Below, piece after piece: positions 11,275 to 23,072 of a DNA stretch of 64,000 bases; positions within the stretch are counted from its first letter, which is position 1, and every line of letters starts with the position of its first letter. The notes beneath the pieces are model-generated. The model ran no database searches and was not told the DNA's origin. It worked only from the letters and a program-made list of their open reading frames with translations. The translations under genes were made by a program, and so were the position numbers. The DNA lies in NCBI GenBank assembly GCA_013368325.1, contig JAACJK010000166.1, positions 744,001 to 808,000 of the forward strand. Reading direction: 5' to 3'. This DNA comes from Ephemerocybe angulata (Eukaryota > Basidiomycota > Agaricomycetes > Agaricales > Psathyrellaceae).

Positions 11275-13644
11275 ATGGACGACGGCCAGTCTACTGCTCA
11301 GGGCTCGACTGCGGATGACTCTATTCTCACCCACTCTGCGGCTGTCTACCGGTCGGAAATCGATGTCTCCACTGTCGACGAGAAGAAGTTAATGTGGAAA
11401 GTGGACTTGCACGTCATTCCATGGTTGACCGTCCTGTACCTGTTCAGCTTCCTCGACAGGGGCAGTATTGGGAATGCCAAGGCTTGTTCATCCCTAGCAT
11501 ATTCCACTGGTTGATTACTCTCTGACACCTGTCGCAGCTGTACAATATGGATGCTGATTTGGGACTTAGTGACAAGCAGTATCTAATCTGTCTGAGCATG
11601 TTCTTTTTCCCATATGCACTGTTCGAGGTGAGTCGATATGTTTAGGATCACAGTCAGCCTATCTCACCTCGCTTCTACCATAGCCAGCAAGCAACGTTCT
11701 GATGCGACGATTGAAACCGTCAGTATGGCTTTCCTCGATGATGTTTCTCTGGGGTATCGTTATGGTTTGTTGGTTTCCTTAACCATTACGAAGATCATTA
11801 TGCGCTTATACGACTGCGGTGATTGACTTGTCTCGTAGACCCTCCATGGCATCGTCAAGAACTATCATGGTCTCCTCGGTAGGTCAAACTGAAGTTTACT
11901 CCATTGTATCAAGTGTCAACTCCCCCCACAGCCCTTCGCCTGCTACTGGGGTTGACTGAAGCTGGCCTTTATCCTGGGGTCGTCTACTACATCTCTAGGT
12001 AATGGTAACTTTGATTCACGCAAATTATATGTCTTCAACAGGCACAAATAGCTGGTACAAACGTTCCGAAACTGGGTTTCGCGTCGCCGTGTTCTTCTCC
12101 TCCGCGACCGTCGCAGGAGCCTTCAGTAAGTGATGCATGTGCGGATTTACGATTTGGCCTCCTAACTCAGCGCAGGTGGCCTTCTTGCCGCCGGCATTGC
12201 GAAGATGGACCGAGTTGGCGGCAGGCCAGGTGAGTAAACGCCACCTCCCAGCATGAGCATTCTAATCTAGCGATCTGTCCCAGGCTGGGCATGGATTTTC
12301 ATCTTGGAGGGTTTGGCCACCGTATTGCTCTCCATAGCGTCATTCTGGATGGTGCAGGACTTCCCTGATAATGCCAAATTTCTGACAGAAATCGAGCGTA
12401 CGTTGTTAGCGCCCAACGCAAGCTTCTGGTCAAATTGATACGTTGTTTATATAGGCGTCTACGTCATTAGGCGCTTGCAAGCAGACAGCAAATACAGCGC
12501 GTCTGGGGAAGCCTTTAAACGCAGCTATATCTGGCAAAGTCTCAAGGACTGGAAAACCTACGTTGCAAGTAAGTTCTCTTGTTCTTCGGGGATGAAGTAC
12601 TCTCATCAAGCGGTGATTAGTGGGTTTGTACATGGGATTGTGAGGCATACATGATCCTAGAGCTCCTATATTTTGCGCTCATGAGCATCTATAGTGATGG
12701 CCCGTTGTACGCCTTCTCGCTGTTCTTACCGACAATCATAAATCAAGTAGGCTTTTCTTCAAGTATCTATCCTTGAACGACGTTGGGCTTATTCTCTCTA
12801 TTAGTTAGGGTTTGGGGCTACTCGTGCCAACCTATTATCTGTTCCTGTCTACGTTTGGGGGTGTATAATGACTTGTATTATTGGCTACATAGGAGACCGC
12901 ACTGGGCGTAGGTTCCACATCAACCTGTGCGTCAGGGTGCATTCTCGCTCTTCACGCAACATTACTGACAATCATACTGCTATCAGAATATTGTTCAGTG
13001 TTGGTTTGGTTGCCTACATCATCCTTCTGACCTCCAAGACGGCGGCACTTTCGTATTTCGCCGTCTATCTCGCTATATCGTGGGTTTCGCTCCAACCAAT
13101 GTTGATAGTTGCTGGTTGAACTGATTTTGGTAGCGCAATCTACCCCATCATACGTAGGTCCCCTTCTGTCAAGTATGAATAAACAGTAGAATAACGGAAA
13201 TTTCTTCTCAGCCAACTCGGTCGCCTGGGTTGCTAACAATGTGGAGGGTACGTATAAACGGAGTGTAACTCTGGGCATGGCCATCGGCTTCGGGAACATC
13301 AATGGGGCGGTGACTGCTAACATCGTAAGCTCTCCTCGGACATTGCCAGAAGACTTACGAGCTGATTATTACTCACTACCCAGTATCGAGCAGAAGACAG
13401 GCCGTGGTTCAGACTGGGGCATGGAATCGTGCTCATGTACATTGGGATTGGATTACTCTCCACTATCATCTTTGCCGCATTTTTGGCAAGAGAAAACCGG
13501 CTCCGCGATCGCCGAGAAAGGGACGAAGTTATCGACGGGGTCGTGAACAAGTATTCACATGTGCGGAATGGGAGGTACGCAAGTGTAGAGGATGCCCGAC
13601 TGCACAAGGGTGATGAGTGGAGTGGGTTTAGATACACCATGTAG
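11275..13644 (+). CDS. MFS allantoate-permease-like transporter (Dal5/ACS family)
   Basis: A gene with many introns (about 14, most 48-65 nt) encoding roughly 490-500 aa with 12 predicted membrane segments. It belongs to the anion:cation symporter group of fungal permeases that includes Dal5 (allantoate/ureidosuccinate), Tna1 and vitamin transporters. Signatures seen: KVDLHVIPWLTVLYLFSFLD and RGSIGNAK at the first helix, LGLTEAGLYPGVVYYISRWY, GWAWIFILEGLATV, DGPLYAFSLFLPTIIN after a spliced junction, and NSVAWVANNVEGTYKRSV late in the protein. Splicing 12639-12692 (GTGAGG...TATAG) restores MGFDGPLYAF where the genomic frame has a stop. The substrate cannot be read from sequence; the neighbouring ureD makes a nitrogen compound attractive. 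It converges on the m-AAA protease gene. Confidence 0.85.
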
Positions 13645-13984
13645 ATCACCTTGTTATTCTCCCATTTCCCTCTTCTATCTGTTCCAGGGGTAATCAACAT
13701 TCGGATATCATTGCAGCTTAGTTGGACCGTCTGCCTTGACCTCCATTAAACGTTCTTTTAGCGCCCGGCGCTTAATCCTTGAGCTGAATGAAGAAGGCCC
13801 GAATTTGAAAAAACGGTTGGTTCCCGTATGCATAGCATTCGCCGTTCTAAATAGTGAGTGTGAATGGGGTGTTTCATGTGATAGGATATTAGAGATAGTA
13901 CATGGATGGTAGGATACAATGGAATCGCTTGCCCGAAAGACTCTATCTAACGCGAAACACAAGGGAATGCAGAATATTTAACAT
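13645..13984. other. intergenic between convergent 3' ends
   Basis: 340 bp between the stops of the permease (+) and the m-AAA protease (-). It should hold both 3' UTRs and polyadenylation regions. I see nothing else. Confidence 0.7.
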
Positions 13985-16428
13985 CTACAAAAATGGCCGC
14001 CTCTCCTCCATGTTTAGCGCCTTCGTCATTGCTGGCGAAGGCATGGGGTCGTCGACGTTTGATGAAGGGGGAAGGTTCTCGAGAGGGGGAGGAGCACTCT
14101 TTCCGCCCCGGTTTTCGTCCAGCCACTTGTCCATGTCGTCGGCACGGTTGGCGAAAGGTCGCTTGCCAAGAAGGTCGATCATGTCCTCACTATGAGCAGG
14201 AAAGTTAGCGAAGGTAAGTTATGAGCGTGATATTCTGCTTACCGAGTGATAACCTCCTTCTTAAGAAGAAGCTGCGCGACCTTTTCCACATCCTCCCGAT
14301 GCTCAGTTAGGAGGTTCCGTGTTCGCTCGTAGGCAGTGGTGATCATCTTCCTGACTTCGAAGTCCAACATCTCGGCCGTCTTCTCGCTGAAAGGCTTGGT
14401 CCAGCTCTCCTTCGTTGCCCGATCACCACCATAGCTGACGGGCCCAATGACATCGTTCATGCCATAGTTGGCGCAGGCCTCGAAAGCCATTCTCGTAATC
14501 TTCTGGAGATCGTCCTGGGCACCAGTCGTGATGTTCTCGGCCCCGAAGAAGATTTCTTCCGATACACGACCACCGAGGGTCATGCATATCCGGTCGGTCA
14601 TTTGAGGGGTGGAAAGGAGGTAACGGTCGGCGGGGAGATATTGGGCATATCCAAGAGCGCCAGCTCCTCGCGGGATGATGCTGACCTTGAGGAGGGGGTC
14701 GGCGTGCTCCAAGAACCAACCGCAAATAGCGTGTCCGGCCTCATGGTAGGCCACAGTCTTCTTCTCTTCCGGGCTCAGCAGGCGACTCTTCTTCTCCAAG
14801 CCAACGATAACACGCTCAATGGCAGTGTCGAAGTCGATACTGCTGACGACATCCGCTCCCTTCCTCGCGGCGTGAAGTGCAGCTTCATTGCAGGCATTGG
14901 CAATGTCGGCACCAGAGAAGCCAGGAGTGAGTACAGCTAACTTCTGGGCGAAGTTTTCGAAGTCCTTCTTGATTTCTTCGGCGAGTCGGAGAGGCTTCAA
15001 ATGGATGAGGTAGATGGCCTTGCGACCAGAAACGTCGGGCCTGTCGATGGCGATGTGTCGATCGAAACGGCCAGGTCGCATGAGGGCGGGGTCGAGGACG
15101 TCGGGTCGGTTAGTACCGGCGAGAATGACAATATGCTCGTTGGTGCCGAAACCGTCCATCTCGACCAGGAGTTGGTTGAGCGTGGATTCCCTCTCGTCGT
15201 TTCCGCCCATGCTGCCTCCCTTGCCTCTAGCCTTGCCGATAGCGTCGATTTCGTCGATGAAGATGATGCAAGGAGCGTTCTTCTTCGCAGACGCGAAGAG
15301 GTCCCTGACCCGGGAAGAACCCACACCGACGAACATCTCCACGAACTCGGATCCAGAGACCGAGAGGAAGGGTACTGATGCTTCTCCAGCAGTCGCCTTC
15401 GCAAGCAAAGTCTTACCAGTACCAGGAGGCCCCGAAAGGATAGCTCCTCGCGGGATCTTCGCACCGAGCTTCTCGTACTTGGCCGGGTCCTTCAAAAATT
15501 TGACGAACTCCATGATCTCCTCCTTTGCTTCATCCATACCCGCGACGTCCTTGAACTTGGTCTTGACCTGGTTATCCTTGTTGAACATCTTCGCCTTGCT
15601 CTTACCAATGCTGAATATTCCCCCGCCACGGCCCCCACTGCCCTTCCGACTCAACCAGTAGATAACACCAGCCATGAGAAGTGTGGGCGCAAGGTTGAAA
15701 AGGACGCCGACGCCGGATACTTCGTCAGAATAGGATACGGGTATGCGCTCGTGACTTGGGATACCCAGCTCGTTCTGGGCCTCGTCGAGCTTCCTTTCGA
15801 ATGCCTCCACGCTGCCAATGGAGAAGTGATATTCGCCCGCATTGGCGTTGGGGTACATCGAGCCAGTGGCGTTCGAGTGCAGCTTGACGCGCACGGTATG
15901 GCCATTCACGACGGTGAGCTTGTCAACCAGACCCTTGTCGAGGAATGCCGTCCGGAATTCTTGCCAAGTGATCTCCTTCGAACTGCTCGCAGTCGCATTC
16001 TGATAGGCGAGGTAGGCTACAACGGATGCTGCGAACCACACCAGCTGGTTATTGTTAAAGTTGGGGTTGCCCTGTGGGGGTGGCGTCTGCGAGGGTGTTT
16101 CCTTCCGTCGAGTCTCCTCCTGCGAACGCGACGACTCGGAGTTCTCTGAAGAGGACTCCTTGCTACGGCCTGACTGCTGGTATTGCTTGAAGAAGCCTTC
16201 CAAAGCCTTGGGAATATCGGGCTTGGGAGGTGGGGTGGGCTTCGATGGCTTCTGAGCATCTACACTGCTCTGAGGCTTGTCTTGTTCCTTGTTGGCACCA
16301 TCGTGGTCTTCAGGCTTCTTGTCGGACTGGGGAGGTGGTGGGGTCGGGGTTGCAAAGGAGCGTACAGCTGTCAGAGCAAGTCTTCTGTTCCTGAGTACAG
16401 AAGAGGCCCTTAGTGTCCGGGACAGCAT
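13985..16428 (-). CDS. AFG3: mitochondrial m-AAA protease (Afg3/Yta10-Yta12 type)
   Basis: Two exons (16428-14243 and 14189-13985) give 796 aa. The chosen start yields [20 protein letters not shown], a typical Arg-rich mitochondrial targeting sequence; an in-frame ATG at 16689 would add 87 low-complexity residues and is less likely. The domain order is: leader; Pro/Lys/Glu-rich linker; first membrane segment ([15 protein letters not shown]); an intermembrane-space domain; second membrane segment ([16 protein letters not shown]); the AAA+ module with Walker A GPPGTGKT, Walker [12 protein letters not shown] and second region of homology [16 protein letters not shown]; and the zinc protease motif HEAGH. 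The protein forms an inner-membrane hexamer degrading misfolded proteins and processing bL32m. Whether it is the Yta10 or Yta12 paralogue is not settled. Confidence 0.95.
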
Positions 16429-16465
16429 TTGACGGTAAAAGAGGGGGAGAGAAGACAAAGTCTTC

Positions 16466-16489
16466 GTCGTGGTCGTGGTCGTGGTCGTT
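16466..16489 (+). repeat. GTCGTG hexamer repeat
   Basis: About four copies of GTCGTG/GTCGTT in the 5' leader of the m-AAA protease gene. Read in frame it would encode the poly-Thr run of the upstream extension, which supports treating that extension as non-coding. Confidence 0.6.
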
Positions 16490-16986
16490 GACTCCTTGGT
16501 CCCCGCTCCGAAAAGTTGCTCCGGCATGCATTCGTACGCGATGACTAAGCCGGCGCTTACCAATCCCTTGCCGATGAGGCGTCGGGAATCGGTGGGGCCA
16601 GGCGGGCCGCCCAACGCGTCACTGAGTCGTCCCCTTAGATGGGCGCGTGATTCAGCCGAAACATCCGTTCCTTGCGATGTACAACTCAATCGACACTAAT
16701 ACGCAACGGCTGATAACACGTACCCCGAATTCCGAGTGCAGGATCCCAGCGCTGCAGTTTGAACGTGGGCTGCAAGCGTTTCGCGGGCTTCTCGTTGATT
16801 CTAAACGGCCTGTGGGAGGCGGCGTACAGCTTCGAGGTCATCCATTCGACATAAGTGTCTTCGAACAAGGGCCAATCGAGCTCTGTACTCAACTGGAGAG
16901 CGCTTACATCGGAATAATCACCTCTCCGGCCTGTTTCTGGAAGGATGATCATCACAGAAGCCAGACAGGGTGCATCACTAACCTCA

Positions 16987-16992
16987 TATAAA
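16987..16992 (+). promoter_or_regulatory. TATA box of the epoxide-hydrolase-like gene
   Basis: TATAAA, 42-47 bp before the ATG at 17034. Confidence 0.55.
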
Positions 16993-17033
16993 GCTCAATG
17001 AAGTTGGCCTTCAGAGTGACTATCTAAAGCAAC

Positions 17034-18355
17034 ATGGATTCACTCACATCCGACTACAAAGACTTCGCGACCTCTCGCGGTCTCAACTACCACTACTATT
17101 TCTCAGATGCTGACGCTGGCAAGCCTACCCTCCTCTTCGTCCACGGATTCCCTTCCATTTCCTTGGACTGGTACTATCAGATCATCTACTTCAAAGCCAA
17201 GGGATATGGCGTTGTCGTCCCGGACATGCTGGGCTACGGTGGAACAGACAAACCAGAGGAACACACTGCTTACCTTCACTCTCTGCTGGCTAAGGACCTC
17301 ATCGATATTCTGGAGCACGAGAAGATCGAAAATGTACTTGCTATAGGACACGATTGGTGCGTCTCCTAGTTCGATAGAATGCGGCATGCCCAGCTGAGTT
17401 CTTGCTCGCCTCTAGGGGTTCCAGGACCACCAGCGCCCTCGCGCAGTTGTATGCCGACCGCTTCCTCGGCTTCGCCTTCCTATCCGTTGGGTATATCGCC
17501 CCAAACACAGAGTTAACCTATGAACAAATCCGCGCTCGAGTGCGTACTCGCTTGAACAGGGTATTTATCCTGTTTGGATCTAACTTATCAACCATAGGCG
17601 GCGGGTTTCCTTGGCTATGAGAATATAGGATACTGGTAAGTAGGTCCTTCATGTTCAGGCACACCCAACTTATTCATTGGTTCCAACCAGGGAGTTCTTC
17701 TCGGCCCCTGATGCCAATGAAGTCGTGAAGGGACATGTTAGTGAACAATCCTATACTTATCGGATGAGATGCTGACACCGTTTACACAGTTGGAATCATT
17801 CTGGGACGTCCTCCATGCCCGCGATCCCCGTGTATGGAAATACACAATGTGCCCAACAGGCGGTCTCCGCACCTTCTTGGAGAGCGACTCAAGGACCCCT
17901 CGCGGATCCTACGTCCCTGAAGACGTAAGTGCGATATCCTACGCCATAAGCCCGCAACTTAAAAGCAGGAACTTAGCTTTCCCGTATCCACAAGGAGAAG
18001 TTTCAAGAACACGGCTTCGCGGGCGCTCTCAACTACTATAAGATAATGGTCAATGGAGCTGATATGGAGGAAGCGAAGAGTAAGTTTAGATCCTGTAACA
18101 GCTCAGTCTCTGATTCATGACTTACACCCCTTAACAGAAATACCGCAAGAACAGTATGTTGTCAAGAAACCTGTTTTCTTCGGAGGTACGGCCAAAGATC
18201 CCATCTGCGTCCCTATGGTCGGAGCGGCGACAGTCAAGCAACTCTGCCCTCAGGCAACTATCCAGGTATTTGAAACCGGCCATTGGGTCCAACTCGAAGC
18301 GCACGAGGAGGTCAACGAGGCTTTGAACAAGTGGCTCGAAAAAGTGCTTGCGTAG
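17034..18355 (+). CDS. alpha/beta hydrolase, epoxide-hydrolase type
   Basis: An alpha/beta-hydrolase fold enzyme of about 330 aa in eight exons; introns include 17357-17415 and others near 17542-17598, 17635-17690, 17739-17790, 17925-17976, 18080-18137. What is seen: oxyanion motif LLFVHGFP, the cap-entry phrase DMLGYGGTDKP, the nucleophile elbow GHDWGS (Asp nucleophile, as in epoxide hydrolases and haloalkane dehalogenases; the motif is created by splicing across 17357-17415), and a C-terminal ETGHWVQLE carrying the catalytic His. The usual reaction is hydrolysis of an epoxide to a diol through a covalent Asp ester; the natural substrate is unknown. No signal peptide, so probably cytosolic. 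It converges on WRAP73 with 160 bp between stops. Confidence 0.88.
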
Positions 18356-18515
18356 ACAGTATTACTTGTAGTATATAGCAATGTGGTTGGGGGAGTGCAA
18401 TGGGCAGAGAAGATCCTTGGAAGGCACGAAAACACTGCTAGATTGGAGTCGGACTGTACATTGATTGAAGATCCGAAATAGATAATCAAAGATAAGATGA
18501 CCAAGAGATGGACCA

Positions 18516-20484
18516 CTAGTAAGCCTCGTCTTCCACTTCAAAGGCGCAACAGAACTGGTCACGATCGAGCAGGATGAACCCCTTTCCATCTGGGGCCCAC
18601 CGCAGATCCCTCGCCTCGAAATTTTCTGGTAGATGCGTGAGGACGGGAGTTCAAAGAGATTGAACTGATGCTTACTGGCTGGAACTCCTATGCATTCTGC
18701 CATCTCTTCCTCCTGTCCAGAGTCGCCTGCCCATTCGTCACTCCACACATATACACTTTGGGTCCCACAACACAGGGATAGGCTGCCTTTACGGACTGGG
18801 TTCCAGCGCGCATGTTGTATGGGTTGTTGGTGAATCAGAACGGTCCTTAGGTGAGGGAGAAACGGTTCCTGGGGAGATGGGAAGTCGAAGATGTGGAGAG
18901 TGTTTGGCGTATTTTCTAGCGAGCGTCAGATCCTATTCAACACGCGGAAGTAGTTATATTTACCAAAGCGAACGAGGAGGAGGCTGCCGGTGGTGTTAAA
19001 TTCGAGTTGAATAACCCCACACTTTGGATAAGGTTTCGACAAGTCTGCTCGACCTATTGAAAGGGTCTGAATACCCTGGAGACGCTCATCTTGTAGTTTC
19101 TCTTAGTTAAGGACCAAAACGAAGAAACGAACGAGACCGCACATGATAAGAATCCTCGACCCTCAGTTGCTTCCAGCCAGCCTGATGGCTCCCTCCAGGT
19201 TCTCTAAGACCAATGGTTACGAAAGAGCGGGGGATTAGATCAGGATAGTTGCGCACCACAGTGGAAGGAATGCGGGAAGTAAGTTCCAAGGAGGCAGCAG
19301 GTGACCAGGTAAGGCTATCCAAGATGTGGACCTGCAGCAGATAATTAGAGGCGCATGACATCACGAATTTGAAATAAAACACTCACCTTGTCATCCCACC
19401 CGGAAACAAGAAGAAACAGCCCGTTTGGATGCCAAGCTACATTACGGACGCCGAAGCCAGGGTCAGGGTCAGGAGTGAAAGTGGCAAGAAGATCGCCGGC
19501 GAGTGTTAAGATGCATAGCTTATACTGGTCATGAAGTTAAGAGAGAGAAGCCTTGAATGCAGAACCATACTTGCCTCTAAAGGGCCATCCCAAGCTGCGA
19601 CACAACTGCCAGTAGGTGACAAGGAGAAGGACGCCACAGATGATGTCGGGAGAGGGAAGTGCTGCAGCAGGGTCTGTAATTACACAATGAATCGAGTTTG
19701 AGGGTACGTACCCTGACAAGTTTATACGATTCAGAAGCATCATATACGCCCAGAGTATCCTTTGACTTGTGTCGTTCGGCTAAGAGAAAGTAGCGCCCAT
19801 CCGTCCGGAAGGCGTATCCTTCAGAGCACCATGAGTGGGGCATCCACAGAACACTGGTTGGCATACCTTTGTCTGGGTGCACCGGATACTGGATGTATGT
19901 AGCAGTCCCTGTCACTAGCGACCAGAGAGTTACTCGCAGCTGGATATTTGTGTTCAAGACCAGCAGGGACCTCCGATCGCCATGAGCATTCACTCACTCC
20001 CCACTCTGAGAAGCACAACACAGTCCGTCCATCGGGCGCCCATTCCGCTCTTACAAGGCCTGAAATAGGTTGTCAGGTGAGGAGGGCGGTTGATAAGCAA
20101 AGAACGGCCCTGCCTTCAGCACCGGCATCGATCCTGCCACTCCATTCTTCGTCTCGTAGTTTGAAGATGTGAACAACCCCTCGTTTTGCACAGGCCGCCA
20201 GGATATATTCCGAGTCGCAGGACCAGCCGACATGAGTCACCCAGTTCTCTTGTGCGGCGTTCGCACTCGTAGTTGCGGTAGATGCCTTTGCCTTTGAGGT
20301 GGATCTCGTCAGTAAGGCTGAATGTGTTGCGGTTGGGGACGCGTCGACAAGCCAAGTTCTTGTGATATGAAAGGTGTCTGCACGGCGAACTATGACTCTG
20401 TCCTGTATTGCGGTAAGTATGAAGTGGGCTCCAGCGCTGAAGGCGACGAGCGAGGACGTCTGTCTGTAGATTTCAGTGAAATCC
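18516..20484 (-). CDS. WDR8: WD-repeat protein WRAP73/WDR8
   Basis: WD40 protein of about 470 aa. The ATG at 20484 gives MDFTEIYRQTSSLVAFSAGA, the conserved WRAP73 start; the in-frame ATG at 20511 is an alternative. Family phrases: DRVIVRRADTF, WVTHVGWSCDSEYILAAC, CAKRGVVHIFKL, GLVRAEWAPDGRTVLCFSEWG, YAFRTDGRYFLLAERHKSKD, VAWHPNGLFLLVSGWDDKVH, and a C-terminal WAPDGKGFILLDRDQFC. WRAP73 acts at centrosomes; in fission yeast Wdr8 works with Msd1 to anchor microtubule minus ends and a kinesin-14 at the spindle pole body. Function here is by homology. One intron (19525-19574) has a GC donor and the first (20060-20113) probably does too. It is divergent from the DHA1 transporter with 270 bp between starts. 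Confidence 0.9.
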
Positions 20485-20608
20485 ATGAAATGATGAGATA
20501 TGTTCGGGATCAAACTTCAAAGCCTCGACGCGCGCCGCGCGGTTGGCCTCGTGACGCGTGGGTGGCCAGTGGCTGGCGGCTTCTCAATGTCGGCAACCGG
20601 CTCGGCTG

Positions 20609-20614
20609 TATAAG
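20609..20614 (+). promoter_or_regulatory. TATA-like box upstream of the DHA1 transporter
   Basis: TATAAG, about 141-146 bp before the start codon in the 270-bp region shared with WRAP73. Confidence 0.4.
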
Positions 20615-20754
20615 TCCCGGTCATGGCGAGCTTTCTTTGTTCACCGTCACACCCTGAATTCATACCATATGATCCTACAAAAGGCTTGAAATGCCGAGGG
20701 AAGGCCTGATTAATTCCCTCTTTTTCCCCTGCCCTGTAGAACTTCCCTCTCGCT

Positions 20755-23072
20755 ATGGCAGACGAACAAACCAAGGCCTCATCAACCCTGTCCGGAGTCT
20801 CGGTGATCGCTGAGGACGAATCAGAGGCGGGTCGGGAAAAGGAGTTAGACCCCTATCTTGTGCAATTCGACAAGAACGATCCTCGCAATCCCCAAGTGCG
20901 TATGCAGTGGAGCGTCTAGATAACAATCCCGACGGATTGCAGAACTGGACTAGGGCAAGAAAATGGTACCTGACGATGGCGAGCGGTATCCTGGTCCTCA
21001 ATGCGTATGTTCATCCACGAGCGCAGATTGCCCCGATGTGTGTGTTGACTCTGTTTCTTCCAGAACATTTGCGAGCTCGTCCCGTAAGCAAGCAAACCCC
21101 GTGCACCACTCAGAATACTGAATAAAAAACGGTCAACATAGCCTCCGGAATCTTCACAAACCTCGTTGAGGAGTTCCATATGTCAGAAAAGGTCGGTATC
21201 CTCACACTTTCACTATTCGTCGCTGGATACTGTGTAGGGTGGGTCATCACGGCATTTACATTCTGTCTCCGCTTACCATAACTGATTTTCAAATAGTCCC
21301 ATGCTGTGGGGTCCACTATCTGAACAGTACGGGAGGCGCCCTATTCATGTATGGCCATTCTTGGGTTTTCTGGCAAGTGTCTATATTTCTACGCTTTCAT
21401 TCTTCTCACTGGACATCTATACTTTATAGGGCTTTCAAATTGGCGCAGCGCTGGCTCCCAATACTGCTTCTATATTAGTCTTTCGATTTCTAGGGGGTAC
21501 ATTCGCTGCAGCACCTTTAACGAATACAGGGTGCGCATCAACTGTCTAATGTCCGACTAAGAGCTAAGGCGCGAATTTGGGGTCTGCAGTGCATTAATAT
21601 CGGACATCTGGGATGCGGAAACGCGGGGAAAGGCCCTGGCCATCTTTACAGTCGCTCCATTTGCAGGTCCGGCTCTTGGCCCTACGGTTGCCGGCTTCAT
21701 TGGGGGCAACACGTCCTGGAGGTATCTGTTCTGGGTATTGACTGGCTTTGTAGGTCCCCTTTAACTTCGCAAGGCTCTTGTCTTGACGTGGAACAGACAG
21801 GATTTTGCTTCATCCTAATCATCTTTACGGTGCCCGAGACTTACGCGTAAGTAAAGTTACCACTTGATGTGGAGATATTGATTGCCACCACAGGCCTGTG
21901 TTACTCGCTCAGAAAGCCAAGGAAAAGAGGAAGGAAACGAGCGACCCGCAGTACTACGCCCCCATGGAAAAGGAGAAGTGGCCTCTCTCCAAACGGATCC
22001 GCCACGTACTCGTCCGCCCATGGGTAATATTCTTCCACGAGCCTATGCTCATATCCTTGACATTCTATATGAGCGTAAGTCACAAGAGATGCGGTGCCCA
22101 TCGTAACTTTGTCTGACTTATGACTTAGTTCGTCTATGGATGCCTATATCTTCTCTTTGAAGCATATCCGATCGTTTTTACCGGGGCACACGGATTCAAC
22201 GCTGGACTATCCGGGCTGATGCTTCTGCCAGTTCCCATCGGAGGTGCATTTGCTGTTGTTCTGGTACGTCAAGCTCTCGTTGTGTCTGAGTGCTAGACCA
22301 GTTGATTGGCTTCGATAGTATATATACTACTACAACCCTCAATACGAAGCGGAATCAAAACGCCTTTCCCCCAAGAGCGTGCCGCCAGAGTTCCGTCTCA
22401 GCATGACATTCATTGCCGGACCCTTATTTGCCATCTCATTTTTTTGGTTTGGGTAAGTCAAAAGATCGAGTGAAAGCTTGTTTCACGACACTAATCAGTC
22501 TTAGATGGACCTCGTTCCCCTCAGTGTCCTTCTGGGTACCTCTTATGTCTGGCCTCCTGATGGGTTTCTCTATTCAACTTATATTTGTGAGCATAGTACC
22601 TTCTCATATTAGTTATGTAGAACCTGACATTACCCCCCGTGCATCAAACGTAGCTCGGCCTCTTCAATTACCTGGTCGACGCCTACATTGCCGTAGCAGC
22701 GTCGGCATTGGCTGCAACAACTATTGTGAGAAGCCTTTTTGGGGCCGCATTTCCTGTGAGTAGAGATCTAGTGACTTATAGCTCTCGAGGTATCTGATAC
22801 GTACATAGCTCTTTGGCGGTGATATGTACAACGTATTGAATCCAAGGTGGGCGTCGACAGTACTTGGATGTATTGCAATCGCTCTGGTCCCGATTCCATT
22901 CGTCCTTAAACGGTAGGTACAGGTACCCCCTATGTCTGCCTCGCTCTAAGCTTCCCTTAGATACGGTCCCCTCCTTCGCCGAAAATCCAAGTACTGTCCG
23001 GTCGATGAGCATGATTCTGATGATGAGTCGAAGTCGACCGTAGTGGCCATGGAGAAGGAAGAGACTAGCTAG
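20755..23072 (+). CDS. MFS drug:H+ antiporter (DHA1 family)
   Basis: About 510 aa in roughly 14 exons, with 12 expected membrane segments. The cytosolic N-terminus ends with FDKNDPRNPQNWTRARKWY, the phrase that precedes helix 1 in fungal DHA1 polyamine/multidrug transporters such as Tpo1 and Flr1. Motif A appears as GPLSEQYGRRP after splicing at about 21238-21298. Others: FLGGTFAAAPLTNTGALISDIWD, PFAGPALGPTVAGFIGG with the family's GP-rich motif C, SWRYLFWVLTGF, and FNYLVDAYIAVAASALAATT near the end. The C-tail is charged (DEHDSDDESKS). It exports drugs, polyamines or metabolites by proton antiport at the plasma membrane; the substrate is unknown. Confidence 0.88.

Larger units (their letters stand above)
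16429..17033. other. divergent intergenic region with a weak ORF
   Basis: 605 bp between the divergent protease and hydrolase starts. It contains an 89-codon minus-strand frame (16955-16686) followed in the same direction by a good donor-like GTACGTG. It could be the first exon of an unrecognised small gene, or a 5'-UTR exon of the protease gene. I do not recognise the peptide. A TATAAA at 16987-16992 serves the hydrolase. Confidence 0.4.

Noticed and set aside
14602..15661. plus-strand frames of 112-215 codons
   Set aside because: Antisense shadows of the AAA and protease domains of the m-AAA gene.
16429..16689. 87-residue N-terminal extension of the m-AAA protease
   Set aside because: Low complexity with a poly-Thr run from a hexamer repeat; it would bury the good mitochondrial leader starting at 16428.
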